A stretch of DNA of 64,000 nt from Dictyobacter kobayashii (lineage in GTDB: Bacteria > Chloroflexota > Ktedonobacteria > Ktedonobacterales > Ktedonobacteraceae), in the NCBI RefSeq assembly GCF_003967555.1, contig NZ_BIFS01000002.1, positions 1,116,001 to 1,180,000 of the forward strand, read 5' to 3'. Shown piece by piece: positions 1 through 8,896 of this stretch. Under the pieces are notes generated by a model. The model saw only the letters and a list, made by a program, of their open reading frames with translations. It did not search any database and was not told the DNA's origin. Positions within the stretch are counted from its first letter, which is position 1. Every line of letters starts with the position of its first letter. Both the position numbers and the translations under genes were made by a program.

Positions 1-1017
1 GAAGTTAGCTCTGATGCAAGTTTCGTTAAACGCGAAACGGTGCGTAAATCACAGCTGCTCAGTACGGTGCTGTTTTATTATATTATCGTAGTCATTGTAT
101 TCCTCCCCTGCTGCCTTCTCCTTCCCCAGCCAGCGATTGTCTGGGCCGACCTTGGTCTGGTTATCTCCGGCTTTGTAGCTCTTTTCTTAAACAGGCAAGG
201 TTACGCACTGGCCGCTTCATTGACGGTTGTGATTATGTTTGAGCTCATGCTGAGCCTGGCACTAGGGCTGATCACACCACTTGATGAGCCAAGCATCCAG
301 CTCTATGATCTCTATATCATGGGTGAACTGCTAGCTGTATCATTGTTGCCGGCTCGTAGTGTATTTATCTTTGCCATTGTTAATTGTCTCTTAATATTGA
401 CAAGCATGCTCTATCAACCGCACACAACATTCTTTAATATAGATATGCAAACCCAGTTTATTCCGACTATAGTCAGGCCCATTGCCTTGCAATTTATCGT
501 GGCAGGTGTCTCATTCGTGTGGGTACAGAGCACAACCAAAGCGATTGCACGCGCTGATCGTGCTGAAATGGTCGCGACGCTGGAACATGCACTGGGAGAT
601 CAAAAACGTGAGCTAGAAGAGGGCATTGAACAGATATTGCAAACCCACGTTGCGGTGGCCAATGGCAACTACAATGCACGCGCCCCACTAACACAAGATA
701 ACTCACTGTGGCAGATCGCTCGGGCACTCAATACGTTGCTTGTACGTTTACAACGGGCCGCCCTGGCCGAAAAAGAACTACAGCGTGTAGAGCAAGCGGT
801 CACCGCCTCAGTTCGTGCGGTACAGCACGCAGAGCTACAACACCAATCCCCTCGTATCCCTTTTACACAGACGGCCATTGATCCACTTATCGCCGTACTA
901 CAGGGCAAGACATTATCCTATACACAATCGCCAATGTCGCAACAAAATATGATATACGCCCCCTTCCCCTCTGAAGGAGGACGCTTATCGCATCCTGATC
1001 AGACCAGATATCCTTAA
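1..1017 (+). CDS. Membrane protein with C-terminal HAMP-like segment, 5' end outside window
   Basis: The frame is open to base 1, and the paralogue at 25017-26021 has extra N-terminal residues, so this gene is probably cut by the window edge; the in-frame GTG at 40 is only a fallback start. The visible protein has about six hydrophobic segments in its first ~170 residues, then a charged helix and a HAMP-like stretch (around QTHVAVANGNYNARAPL). The C-terminus is low-complexity. No kinase, cyclase or methyl-accepting domain follows, so the output is unknown. A strong terminator lies just downstream (1040-1074). Membrane location is confident; a sensory role is inferred from the HAMP-like part. 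Confidence 0.8.
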   Translation, partial: EVSSDASFVKRETVRKSQLLSTVLFYYIIVVIVFLPCCLLLPQPAIVWADLGLVISGFVALFLNRQGYALAASLTVVIMFELMLSLALGLITPLDEPSIQLYDLYIMGELLAVSLLPARSVFIFAIVNCLLILTSMLYQPHTTFFNIDMQTQFIPTIVRPIALQFIVAGVSFVWVQSTTKAIARADRAEMVATLEHALGDQKRELEEGIEQILQTHVAVANGNYNARAPLTQDNSLWQIARALNTLLVRLQRAALAEKELQRVEQAVTASVRAVQHAELQHQSPRIPFTQTAIDPLIAVLQGKTLSYTQSPMSQQNMIYAPFPSEGGRLSHPDQTRYP

Positions 1018-1039
1018 ACCTGACACATATTGTACAGGG

Positions 1040-1074
1040 AGACTTATCCTTCTCCGCAAGGATAAGTCTTTTTA
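1040..1074 (+). terminator. Rho-independent terminator
   Basis: A 12-bp perfect stem (1040-1051 with 1058-1069) and 6-nt loop run into TTTTT. It ends the first gene and separates it from the convergent TerC gene. Confidence 0.85.
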
Positions 1075-1083
1075 TGTGTGTGG

Positions 1084-1788
1084 TTACTGATACCTGTGAT
1101 CTCGGCGCCGTAAATAGAAATCAGCAAACAGGACAATGGCAATAGTGATGGCAGGAGCGATAAATTGGAGCCAGGGGAAAGCGGCAAAGACGTTTTGCAG
1201 GCTATCATCGCCCAGGAAAATATGCGCAGCGGTCCAGGCTAGAATCACACATGCTACATCCAGCAGCCAGGGTAAATGATCCATCATATTGGCAAGCAGT
1301 GAGCTGCCAATCAACAAAATCGCGATGCTCAACAACAGGCCAATGACCAGAAAAATAATATTGCCCTCAGCCAGGGCACCTACCGCCAACACATTATCTA
1401 AACTCATAGTGGCATCGGCCACTAAAATCGTAGCCAGCGAAGCCCAGATACCATTTGAACCGCGTTGAGTCAGTTTGTCTTGTTCAGACTGCTTTTCAGC
1501 ATCCGATTTATGGGCATCTTTACTGCGATCTCCCAACAGCCGTATAGAGATGACCAGCAAAATAATACTGCCAAAGACACCTAGAAAAGGGATCTGTAAC
1601 AACATAGTGGCTGCAATGGCAAAGATAATACGCAAAATAATTGCTCCACCACCACCAAATAAAATTGCCCAGGTACGTTGATGGCGCGGCAAACCAGCCG
1701 CGGCAGCCCCAATCACCAGGGCATTATCACCGCTTAAGATCAGATCAGATAGTACGATACCACCAATTGCAGTCAGCCAATGAAGCAT
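1084..1788 (-). CDS. TerC family integral membrane protein
   Basis: This is a YjbE/TerC-type membrane protein of 234 residues with seven or so hydrophobic helices. The TerC signature acidic motifs are present: DLILSGDNALVIG near the N-terminus and DATMSLDNVLAVG in the second half, the internal repeat typical of the family. Members are linked to metal (often manganese) export or tolerance; the substrate here is not shown by sequence. The ATG at 1788 is chosen because AGGAG lies ten bases upstream; the longer frame to 1911 adds a non-homologous leader. It is convergent with the first gene. Confidence 0.9.
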   Translation of the reverse strand: MLHWLTAIGGIVLSDLILSGDNALVIGAAAAGLPRHQRTWAILFGGGGAIILRIIFAIAATMLLQIPFLGVFGSIILLVISIRLLGDRSKDAHKSDAEKQSEQDKLTQRGSNGIWASLATILVADATMSLDNVLAVGALAEGNIIFLVIGLLLSIAILLIGSSLLANMMDHLPWLLDVACVILAWTAAHIFLGDDSLQNVFAAFPWLQFIAPAITIAIVLFADFYLRRRDHRYQ

Positions 1789-1924
1789 CCAGACACTCCT
1801 TACACAATATACAAATATTACAATTTCCACATCATCCCGATAAGCTGATCCAAAAAAGCAGCAAGGGACCACAACCCACATAATATGGGATAGATAGTTA
1901 AACGTAAGCAATTTTAAAATATCA

Positions 1925-1959
1925 AATCAAAAAGGAGTGACGCAAATCTGCATCACTCC
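1925..1959 (-). terminator. Rho-independent terminator, minus strand
   Basis: Read on the minus strand, a 10-bp stem (1950-1959 with 1934-1943, one wobble pair) is followed by TTTTTGATTT. It ends the excisionase-type gene at 1978. Confidence 0.75.
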
Positions 1960-1977
1960 CCAGTTTCGTTTCCCATC

Positions 1978-2229
1978 CTAAACCGTTGATGGGGTTCCCG
2001 TGTTGAATAACGCATCCAGCGTATGCTTGCGTACACGATAGCCACAACGTTTGCCACTATGCGGAAGCGCAACAGCTTCTAAAGCACCAGATTTAATCCA
2101 GCGACGCACAGTTGTATCATCTACTCGTAAGTGACGGGCAACTTCGCGAACCGTGAGCAAATCACCGCCCATTTCAGGCTCGTTCACGTCATGCTTTTCT
2201 TCGATATTTGCCTGTTTGTGTCGGGCCAT
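1978..2229 (-). CDS. Excisionase-type helix-turn-helix DNA-binding protein
   Basis: A protein of 83 residues. The segment LLTVREVARHLRVDDTTVRR is a MerR/excisionase-like winged HTH (HTH_17), with the usual W-I-K-S-G-x-L and R-V-x-x-x-x-L-D downstream elements. Such proteins are small transcription factors or recombination directionality factors; with no integrase nearby, a regulatory role is likelier. The ATG at 2229 is preceded by AAAGGAGG at good spacing; the longer upstream frame to 2322 is unsupported. It is a single-gene unit with its own terminator. Confidence 0.85.
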   Translation of the reverse strand: MARHKQANIEEKHDVNEPEMGGDLLTVREVARHLRVDDTTVRRWIKSGALEAVALPHSGKRCGYRVRKHTLDALFNTGTPSTV

Positions 2230-3237
2230 CTCATGACCTCCTTTATCACTTAACAAATACGCTTCTACTATACAACAATGTGCACTGTTCAACAAGCACA
2301 TTTTCGCCAAATCAAACTGCATTTTTCAGAATAGACAAAACATAAAAAGTGCGTATTCTATTTTTACGTTATTACATCTATTCTAAAAGCACTACTAATG
2401 CATACACAGTTCAATTTATAGAATCAAGACGTTGAATAGAATGTTTTAGGGTAAAGAATTACTACGAGTTATTACCTGGACACAAGAGAGGAGGAAAAAA
2501 TAATGTAGCTTAACCGAAGTAACTATATGGACTCCAGTGGAATTCCGAGAAAGTTTGTATTTGTGCCGCCACTTCATCCTAACGGTAACATCCACACTCA
2601 AAGCGTCATCATAACCTAGACGCAGCATCCCTGAAGATGAGGCAGCAACCACCAATAATAGGAGATGACAAAGAAACACGTCGATTGAAGCAGAACTATT
2701 TTTCCTACCAGATTTATCAATTGCTGTGTTGATAAAAATTTTTTATTACAAGCTCTAAAAGCGCTTATATCCATGCGCTGGAATAATCCAAAAGTGCTGT
2801 CAGCTATCCGTTATGCTCCGAAATATGGTATACAAATAAAGTGCAAGGAGAATAACTGTCTGTAACACAGAAAGATTCATGGTGCGAAACAGAAAGAGAT
2901 AGCCGTAAAGGTCGCGAACACAAACAAAGTAGAACGATCGATTTTGTGCTTCATCGGAGATGGGATGGTCAAGGAATAGCAATGGAGACTATATCACGAT
3001 CATTTTAATTCCAGGAGCAGTCAGTGCATAGAAAAAATTAAAACTAAGCTATGTATCTGCCAACGCCGAGTGACGTACTCTACGTTGCGCACAAAAGGAA
3101 CCACGAAAGTAGGCATAAAAAAAATGAGTGTGGAATGGCGGATAGGGTACCGGAATCATATTGTGTTGAACAGTTTTGCACCTGGCTATTGTAATCATCA
3201 AACTTAATCCATCATTCAGCGGAAAGTATTATCTACC
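2230..3237. other. 1-kb AT-rich stretch without a convincing gene
   Basis: Only short minus-strand frames occur (77 and 60 codons), with no ribosome site, family resemblance or coding-like composition. It sits between divergent genes and must hold promoters for both, but I could not single out a convincing pair. It may contain gene remnants. Confidence 0.5.
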
Positions 3238-4428
3238 ATGAATACATCGGCACATATAACTATTCAAGAAATCACTGATCGAGAGCAGTGGAATGCCTTC
3301 GTCAGTCAACAACAATATGTACATCTTATGCAATCATACGAATGGGGAGAGCTCAATCAATATCTAGGCTCCCGTGTCTATCGTCTTGGCGCCCTGGTCA
3401 ACGACCAGCTAATTGGTGTGATGCAATTACACGTTGTAGCTATCCCAGTACCAGTTTTACGCTTGAATTATCTCTATTGTATACGTGGACCGATTCTAGA
3501 AGCACCCGATTCACCTGCCCTACCAGCACTGGTCAAACATGCACAGGGTATCGCACGCAAAGAGCATGCGATTGTACTACGTATAGATCCAAATATTCCA
3601 GATGATGATGCACAGGTTGAGGATTGGCTGAAGGCATTTAAGAACCTGGGCTTCTACACCAACACCCACACAGGCGTCTCACGCCGCAGCTGGGTCCTGG
3701 ATCTGCGCCCGGACGCAGAAACCCTGCTCGCTAACTTCAAAATGACCTGGCGCCAAAATGTGCGCTCATCACAACGCAAAGGCGTTGTCATTCGTGAAGC
3801 GACCAGTGATGCTGATTTTGACACCTATTATGATATCCTCTCTATTACTGGCGAGCGCGATGACTTCTTCATCCATAGCAGGGATTATCATAAAGAGATA
3901 TTTACACGCTATCAGAAGCGTGGACAGGCGGTACTTTTCCTGGCTGAGCACGAAGGCGAGGCCATCGCTACCAAGATGCTGATCAAAATGGGTAACTGGT
4001 GCTGGGATATGTTTGGTGGCTCAACCAATAGCAAACGCAATCTCAAGGCCACCTATCTGATCCAGTATCATTGTTTCCTCTGGGCCAAAGAAAATGGCTG
4101 CGACTTCTTTGATTTCCGCGCCATCCCCAATATCCTGAAACCCGGCGAAGAGATGTGGGGCGTCTATGAATTCAAAAAAGGCTTCGATGGCTTCTCACGC
4201 CTGGTCATCAATACGCAAGACTATGTGTATAATCCTTTATTGTACAAAGCGTGGAATCAACTTATTGATATGCGTCGATCTCGCCGCCAGAAAGAACGCT
4301 CACAGTTAGAACTGGAGCGGGTTGCGCGCGGACAAAATCAGAATAATAAGCCGGCGGCAAATGAACCGCCTGCCACGCCCACAACTCCTGTCATAGAAGA
4401 ACAGCCCAAAGTAGAATCCCACAAATAA
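3238..4428 (+). CDS. FemAB/FemX-like aminoacyltransferase (peptidoglycan bridge type)
   Basis: This protein of 396 residues has the paired GNAT-like folds of FemAB/MurM enzymes. Recognisable parts are the N-terminal LMQSYEWGELNQYLG motif, LYCIRGPI, the central TWRQNVRSSQRKGVVIRE segment and the C-terminal stretch from FRAIPNILKPGEEMWGVYEF to KKGFDGFSRLV. Family members transfer amino acids from aminoacyl-tRNA to the peptide of lipid II or the cell wall, in the cytoplasm. The acceptor is unknown here. The last ~45 residues are charged and proline-rich. It is a single gene closed by the hairpin at 4447-4484. Confidence 0.9.
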   Translation: MNTSAHITIQEITDREQWNAFVSQQQYVHLMQSYEWGELNQYLGSRVYRLGALVNDQLIGVMQLHVVAIPVPVLRLNYLYCIRGPILEAPDSPALPALVKHAQGIARKEHAIVLRIDPNIPDDDAQVEDWLKAFKNLGFYTNTHTGVSRRSWVLDLRPDAETLLANFKMTWRQNVRSSQRKGVVIREATSDADFDTYYDILSITGERDDFFIHSRDYHKEIFTRYQKRGQAVLFLAEHEGEAIATKMLIKMGNWCWDMFGGSTNSKRNLKATYLIQYHCFLWAKENGCDFFDFRAIPNILKPGEEMWGVYEFKKGFDGFSRLVINTQDYVYNPLLYKAWNQLIDMRRSRRQKERSQLELERVARGQNQNNKPAANEPPATPTTPVIEEQPKVESHK

Positions 4429-4446
4429 TAAAGACTAGCCTACCAG

Positions 4447-4484
4447 AAACGCCCGGCGCTCTAGCTTTGATCGCCGGGCGTTTT
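4447..4484 (+). terminator. GC-rich rho-independent terminator, probably used from both sides
   Basis: A 12-bp perfect stem (4447-4458 with 4472-4483) is followed by TTTTAAATTA. It lies between the convergent FemAB-like and bcp genes, so it may serve both, though the T tract favours the plus strand. Confidence 0.85.
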
Positions 4485-4511
4485 AAATTAAAAACGGACA
4501 GTAGTAGTATG

Positions 4512-4985
4512 TTATCTGGCGGCATTTAAAGTTTTCAGGGCTTCATCAATATGGCGCTCGGCTGCCAATTGTGAAGAGAAAACATGGCGCACGATACCTT
4601 CTTTATCAATGATGTAGGTCACGCGACCGGGTAGCAAGCCAAACACGGAGGCCGCGCCGTAGAGTTTTCTGACGGACCCGCCTTTATCGCTCAACAAAAT
4701 AAAAGGCAAACGATGTTTGCTCGAAAATTTCTGATGCGCATCCACTGAATCAGAACTGATACCCAGTACTTCAGCGCCCGCGTCCTTAAATACTTCATAG
4801 CTATCGCGAAAAGCACAGGCCTCAGCCGTACAACCCGGGGTATCATCTTTAGGATAAAAATAAAGCACAACCGATTTCTGACCACGAAAATCTTTTAAAC
4901 TAACCACTTTACCATCCTGGGTAGACAAGGTAAAATCAGGGGCTACATCGCCGACCTGCACCTTAGAGCCCGTTGTTGAAGCCAT
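4512..4985 (-). CDS. bcp: Thioredoxin-dependent thiol peroxidase (Bcp/PrxQ peroxiredoxin)
   Basis: A complete 157-residue atypical two-cysteine peroxiredoxin. It reduces hydrogen and organic peroxides with electrons from thioredoxin, in the cytosol. The active site DDTPGCTAEACAFRD carries the peroxidatic Cys52 and, five residues on, Cys57 as the likely resolving cysteine, as in PrxQ/Bcp enzymes; APDF and FYPKD motifs are in place. AAGGAG lies nine bases before the ATG. The leader holds a small stable hairpin at 5027-5044. Confidence 0.95.
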   Translation of the reverse strand: MASTTGSKVQVGDVAPDFTLSTQDGKVVSLKDFRGQKSVVLYFYPKDDTPGCTAEACAFRDSYEVFKDAGAEVLGISSDSVDAHQKFSSKHRLPFILLSDKGGSVRKLYGAASVFGLLPGRVTYIIDKEGIVRHVFSSQLAAERHIDEALKTLNAAR

Positions 4986-5026
4986 ATGTAAATGCTCCTT
5001 TTAAATTTCTAGCATATATGTGAGAT

Positions 5027-5044
5027 GAGGAGGCTAACCTCCTC
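5027..5044 (-). promoter_or_regulatory. Short hairpin in the bcp leader
   Basis: A 7-bp stem (5027-5033 with 5038-5044) and 4-nt loop sits ~42 bases before the bcp start codon. Read on the minus strand, one arm carries GAGGAGG, a Shine-Dalgarno-like string held in the stem. A regulatory role is only a possibility. Confidence 0.3.
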
Positions 5045-5273
5045 GGGTAACAAACTCCCGGCCACAAAAATCACAAGAACGGCTTAAAAAGTCATCCTGG
5101 AATGCAAACTAGATGAGCTAAGCAGCGCTCCGATTTGTATAACATCTATTTATTCTGCTTTATTGCATTCCAGGCAGGGGTTTTTACTGTTTGTCCAGAG
5201 ATCGCAGGGGATCACGAGCAAGCGACACGATATCCATTCTTTCATGCGTGGAGTGTGTGGAGGGCGGCCGTAG

Positions 5274-6625
5274 CCCTCTTAGGTGTAGGTTTTTCAACAG
5301 GAGTTGAAAAAGCCCTCTGCGAGCGGCAAGTCAGGCCCCTGAGGCCAGGGCTCAGCGGGCAAGAAGAAGCGTAACGGTTCCTGTAAGCGCCAAATGATAC
5401 GCGCTGCCAAGCGACACCCCCGATTGAAGCAACTCAACTTGCGCCTTTGATGCTGCTTTCGGTCGGGCTTGGCCGTGCGCCGAGCAATATGCGTGGGAGG
5501 CAGGCGTTCCAGGCAAGGCGCCTGCTCCTGCACCTCACGCTGGGCTCCCATCCCTACGGTGAGCAGAGTCGCTACCGCCATGGCCAACCAGAGCCGTTCC
5601 ACCCGTGAAGGGATCTCACACCGACAGCGTTGCCAGTTCCACCCCCCTCGTTTCCCATCTTTGAACCCACATTCGATCCAAGGGCGCAGCCCGTACCAGC
5701 AAGCTTGGGCCTCTTCGACGGGCAGATCCGTCACCACGAACCAGGGCTCCTCATAGCCTTCATCCCAGCGCGCCAGCAAGCGACAGCGCAGCCGAGCATG
5801 CCGATCCGAAAAGCACATCACGTCCCCACTCCATTGGGTTCCCGCGCTGGGAACGAGCGTTTTGATCTCTCGGAAGTCCCCCACCCGATGACTGCTGGCT
5901 GGACGGGCCTTGCTGCCGCTGCGAATACGCAAAAAGGGATGCCACCCACACGCCACGATTTTTTGATACAGCCAGCGAGCGTAGAGCCCTCGATCTGCCA
6001 TCACCAGGACTTCCCATTGCGCAGGAACGGACCCGCGCAAGCTCTCCAGTAGGTGCAGCCAGTGCGATTTGTGTTCTCCTTTCACTCCAGCTGGCACGAT
6101 GTGCCAGGCGACCGGGATGGCACAACTACGCAGCACCACGGAGATGGAAAGGATCACGAAACGGTCACTCACGTTGGTAGCGTCGACAACGAGCACCAGA
6201 CGGTGGCTGCTGGGATCCCAGCAGGATAGGATCCAGGTCAAGAGGGGCGCGAAGCAGGCCGAAACGTCCACCTGCTGCCGATGAGAACCCCGTTTGGCAC
6301 CCGCTTCATTGCGCCATTCCCGCAGGCGTTGAAAGACGGTTGGTTGCGTTTGCCCCAACACTTCTGCCAGGCTGTCGGACACCTGGGTCAAGCCGCAGGT
6401 TCCTGCTATGACAATCCCCAGGCTGTAGCAGGCCAGCACCTTGGCTTGGGGCCAACTCAGATGAGGAAAGCGTCTTGCTACTTCTTTGATCCAATGCCAT
6501 ACTGTTTCTGGATACGACATGGTTTTCTCCCTTTCGATCGCCTTTGTTTTTGACGGTGGTCTTATCGTAACAGAAAACCGTGTCCTTTTTCTTGTTCCCT
6601 TTCAAAAAACCTACACCTAAGAGGG
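5274..6625 (-). mobile_element. IS4-family insertion sequence, 1352 bp
   Basis: A complete element bounded by 21-bp perfect terminal inverted repeats (5274-5294 and 6605-6625, outer end CCCTCTTAGG). Both sides are flanked by the 6-bp direct repeat CCGTAG (5268-5273 and 6626-6631), consistent with a target duplication. It encodes one transposase on the minus strand, whose stop codon overlaps the inner edge of the left repeat. The intact reading frame and perfect ends suggest recent insertion. Confidence 0.9.
5294..6520 (-). CDS. IS4-family DDE transposase
   Basis: A 408-residue DDE transposase that cuts and joins the element ends. Catalytic residues can be placed: Asp113 in VVDATN, Asp176 in MADRG and Glu283 in YGLRPWIECGFKDGK, which matches the IS4 signature Y-2-R-3-E-6-K exactly (Tyr276, Arg279, Glu283, Lys290). 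The insertion of strand-rich sequence between the second Asp and Glu is normal for this family. The frame is undamaged, so the element may be active. Confidence 0.92.
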   Translation of the reverse strand: MSYPETVWHWIKEVARRFPHLSWPQAKVLACYSLGIVIAGTCGLTQVSDSLAEVLGQTQPTVFQRLREWRNEAGAKRGSHRQQVDVSACFAPLLTWILSCWDPSSHRLVLVVDATNVSDRFVILSISVVLRSCAIPVAWHIVPAGVKGEHKSHWLHLLESLRGSVPAQWEVLVMADRGLYARWLYQKIVACGWHPFLRIRSGSKARPASSHRVGDFREIKTLVPSAGTQWSGDVMCFSDRHARLRCRLLARWDEGYEEPWFVVTDLPVEEAQACWYGLRPWIECGFKDGKRGGWNWQRCRCEIPSRVERLWLAMAVATLLTVGMGAQREVQEQAPCLERLPPTHIARRTAKPDRKQHQRRKLSCFNRGCRLAARIIWRLQEPLRFFLPAEPWPQGPDLPLAEGFFNSC

Positions 6626-6798
6626 CCGTAGCCACCCACCACACACCCCCAACCCGGCGCCGCAGGCGCCAAAGAGGAACATGAAAAAGCCCTGTGCTAG
6701 CATATAAAATATTGGCTTCCATGGATAGAACATGATATGCTCTATACAGAATGCCAGGTTATAGACACAAAACTGGCTAGAAAGATGGAATAACACGT

Positions 6799-7589
6799 AT
6801 GGCGAGGAAGATTCAGGAGGTCATCGACCTTATTGTGGCTGAGATACCGGGCGCTCCTCTGGAAGATTCTATTGATACATTTAAGTGCGGAGATCCAGAG
6901 CAGGAAGTAACCGGGATCGTCACAACATTTACAGCAACAATAGATGTCTTGCGGCAGGCGGTCTCTCAGGGAGCCAACCTGATTATTACCCATGAGCCAA
7001 CCTTTTACGAACACCGGGATAACACCGATTGGTTAGATGAAGATCCGGTCTATACCGCCAAGCGCGCCTTCATCGATGAGCACAAACTTACCATCTGGCG
7101 CTTTCATGATTACTGGCATATGCACGATCCAGATGGCATCCAGATGGGAGTCGAAAAGGTTCTGGGCTGGGAAAATTATGAGCATACCGATAATCACTAT
7201 GTCATTCATATCCCCCCATCACGGTCGCCGATCTTATCGCGCAACTAAAACAGAAACTGGGCAGTAACACGATCCGCTTCATCGGAGAGCCAGCTATGCC
7301 CTGCCAGCGCATCGGTATGCTACTGGGAGCTATCGGCGGCGAGAATCAAATTAAAGCCCTACACCTGGCCGATCTGGATGTGGCCCTGTGTGGAGAGACC
7401 GTCGAATGGCAGGCCGGTGAATATGTGCGCGATGCCATCGCCACAGGCCAAAAGAAGGCACTCATTATCCTGGGGCACGCCACCAGCGAAGAGGCGGGCA
7501 TGCAATATCTGGTTGAATGGCTACAGCCCAAAGTCGATGATGTAAAGATAACCTTTATACCGGCTGGCGACCCTGTCCAAATCATATAG
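6799..7589 (+). pseudogene. Nif3-like (GTP cyclohydrolase I type 2 / NIF3) gene with a one-base frameshift
   Basis: Two adjacent frames make one Nif3-family protein of ~263 residues, the usual length. The first (6799-7248) carries LIITHEPTFYEHRD, part of the metal site. The second resumes in another frame as TVADLIAQLKQKLG and continues to 7589 with GMLLGAIGG and GHATSEEAG, the C-terminal metal motif. The break falls at a run of six C at 7212-7217; a seventh C would restore HIPPITVADL. Nif3 proteins bind two metals and their cellular substrate is disputed. The cause may be real mutation, slippage-based switching or an assembly error. Confidence 0.85.
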
Positions 7590-7594
7590 CTCAT

Positions 7595-7871
7595 AGCTAA
7601 ACCATAGTAATTTTTTAGTGTGTTGCGCTTTTGCTGCAACACACTAAAAATGTGTCTTACTCCTATCCGCATGGGAAGCGTGCCGCCCTTGTACGGACGT
7701 GCGCTGGCGCGCCCGAGCTTTTTTTTCTTGTGTGGTGCAAAAAGTGCGCTGGGCGCACTTTTTGCACCACACAAGAAAAATCTTGAGCACCTTTGGCGCT
7801 CAAAATCAGGCATGAAGAGCACGGTGATCATGAAGCTCAGACACACACTAAAAAATTACTATGGTTTAGCT
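7595..7871. repeat. Palindromic miniature element, family 2 copy A
   Basis: 277 bp with 29-bp perfect terminal inverted repeats (7595-7623 and 7843-7871). At its centre is a 28-bp perfect palindrome with a 3-nt loop (7722-7749 with 7753-7780). A third hairpin lies inside the left end (about 7612-7650). No gene. An inverted relative lies at 8687-8882. The ends begin with AGCT, possibly a 4-bp target duplication. Confidence 0.85.
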
Positions 7872-7885
7872 TTTAGCACATAATA

Positions 7886-8572
7886 TTAAGGATACTGCGG
7901 GTGTAAAGCAGTGTATTGAGCATAACCCGAGATAATATATTGTGCCGTCGTCTCAGGTGGAGCATATAAGCTATTGAGATTCCAGCGCTCCAGTGCTCCA
8001 TGGCGCATGTGGATATTCAACCACATACTGGTATGGCTACTAGAGCTATGGGTCATCTCATTATAAGAAGAGGTAGTGGTCTCTACTTTAAGATCCAGGT
8101 TGACAATCTCCGCATAGTTTAATACTTTAAAACTATGTTTCGCAGGCTGGCTACAATCCATACACTGCACAACCCCTTCCGGCAACAAAATCAATAACGA
8201 GTTACGAGCCCGCTCAGTTCTTGACCTGGCAAGGAGTCCCACGCCCACGGCCAGTGCTACAGGCACCAGCACAAGAAGAAGGCCTGCAGGCCAGAGCATA
8301 TGCATCCAATCAGATGAAGTGGTGGGATCAAAGGAAACAGGGAGCGGCGAAGTAGGCTCAGGAGTTGCAGAACTATATTGAAAGATTTGGAACCAGCCAA
8401 AGAAGCTAGCAGCTATAACTACTATCGCCTCGCAGATACCCACAAAAAACAGGGTGAAGATGCCCATCAGGATAGCAGCTCCAATGGGAGATCCCCTGCC
8501 ATGCAAGACGCGCCAGTCTGATGGTATTTGTTTTTGATTCACCTGCGCCAATATCGCTTCGGGATCGATCAT
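7886..8572 (-). CDS. Hypothetical membrane protein with two transmembrane helices
   Basis: A protein of 228 residues that I do not recognise. A short soluble N-terminus is followed by two hydrophobic helices (about residues 31-58 and 85-110) separated by a Pro/Ser/Thr-rich loop. The C-terminal ~115 residues are soluble with alternating strand-like stretches, and could be a small PH-like or bacterial membrane-flanking domain. AGAGG lies upstream of the ATG. The gene is boxed in by the two inverted family 2 repeats. Confidence 0.65.
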   Translation of the reverse strand: MIDPEAILAQVNQKQIPSDWRVLHGRGSPIGAAILMGIFTLFFVGICEAIVVIAASFFGWFQIFQYSSATPEPTSPLPVSFDPTTSSDWMHMLWPAGLLLVLVPVALAVGVGLLARSRTERARNSLLILLPEGVVQCMDCSQPAKHSFKVLNYAEIVNLDLKVETTTSSYNEMTHSSSSHTSMWLNIHMRHGALERWNLNSLYAPPETTAQYIISGYAQYTALHPQYP

Positions 8573-8686
8573 ATACAGGCCTCTTTCTCTACAGCTTTTT
8601 ATTATAAGCGCAGATGCAGCACTTATTACAATTATTTAAACGCATAAATACAATTGTGTCAAAAAGGCCCGAATATAATCTATATA

Positions 8687-8882
8687 TTTAGAGTGTTTCT
8701 GATCTCCATGATCTTGAAACCTGAGTTTGAGTGCCAAAGGTACTCAAGAAATATCCTTGTGTGGTGAAAAAGTGCGCGGTACGCACTTTTTCACCACACA
8801 AGAAAAAAAGCGCGGGCGCGCCAGCGCACGTCCGCACAAAAACGGCACGCTTCCCATGATGAGAATAAGACACATTCCTAAA
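8687..8882. repeat. Palindromic miniature element, family 2 copy B (inverted)
   Basis: The reverse complement aligns with most of copy A (ATGGGAAGCGTGCCG, GGACGTGCGCTGGCGCGCCC, CTTGTGTGGTG and CACCTTTGGC-like blocks). The central palindrome survives (8756-8776 with 8782-8802, 21 bp perfect). Terminal repeats are degenerate (TTTAG-AGTGT type). No gene. Confidence 0.8.
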
Positions 8883-8896
8883 CTGAAGTTGCTTCT

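Larger units (their letters stand above)
5175..6694. repeat. Miniature palindromic repeat, family 1 copy 1, split by an IS element
   Basis: Bases 5175-5273 and 6626-6694 form one element when the IS between them is removed. The result aligns along its length with the reverse complement of 10208-10367, including the CAAGCGA, CTTTCATG, GGGCGGCCG and GGCGCCGCAGGCGCC blocks. It ends in AAAAAGCCCTG on the right and a degenerate CAGGGGTTTTT on the left. It has no coding capacity and looks like a MITE. Left and right flanks show no clear target duplication. Confidence 0.75.

Noticed and set aside
2446..2982. Two short minus-strand frames in the gene-free stretch
   Set aside because: No ribosome site, no family resemblance and AT-rich non-coding composition.
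7346..7883. Frames of 166 and 87 codons over the family 2 repeat
   Set aside because: They run through the palindrome, whose two arms give mirrored sequence, and overlap the Nif3-like gene on the other strand.
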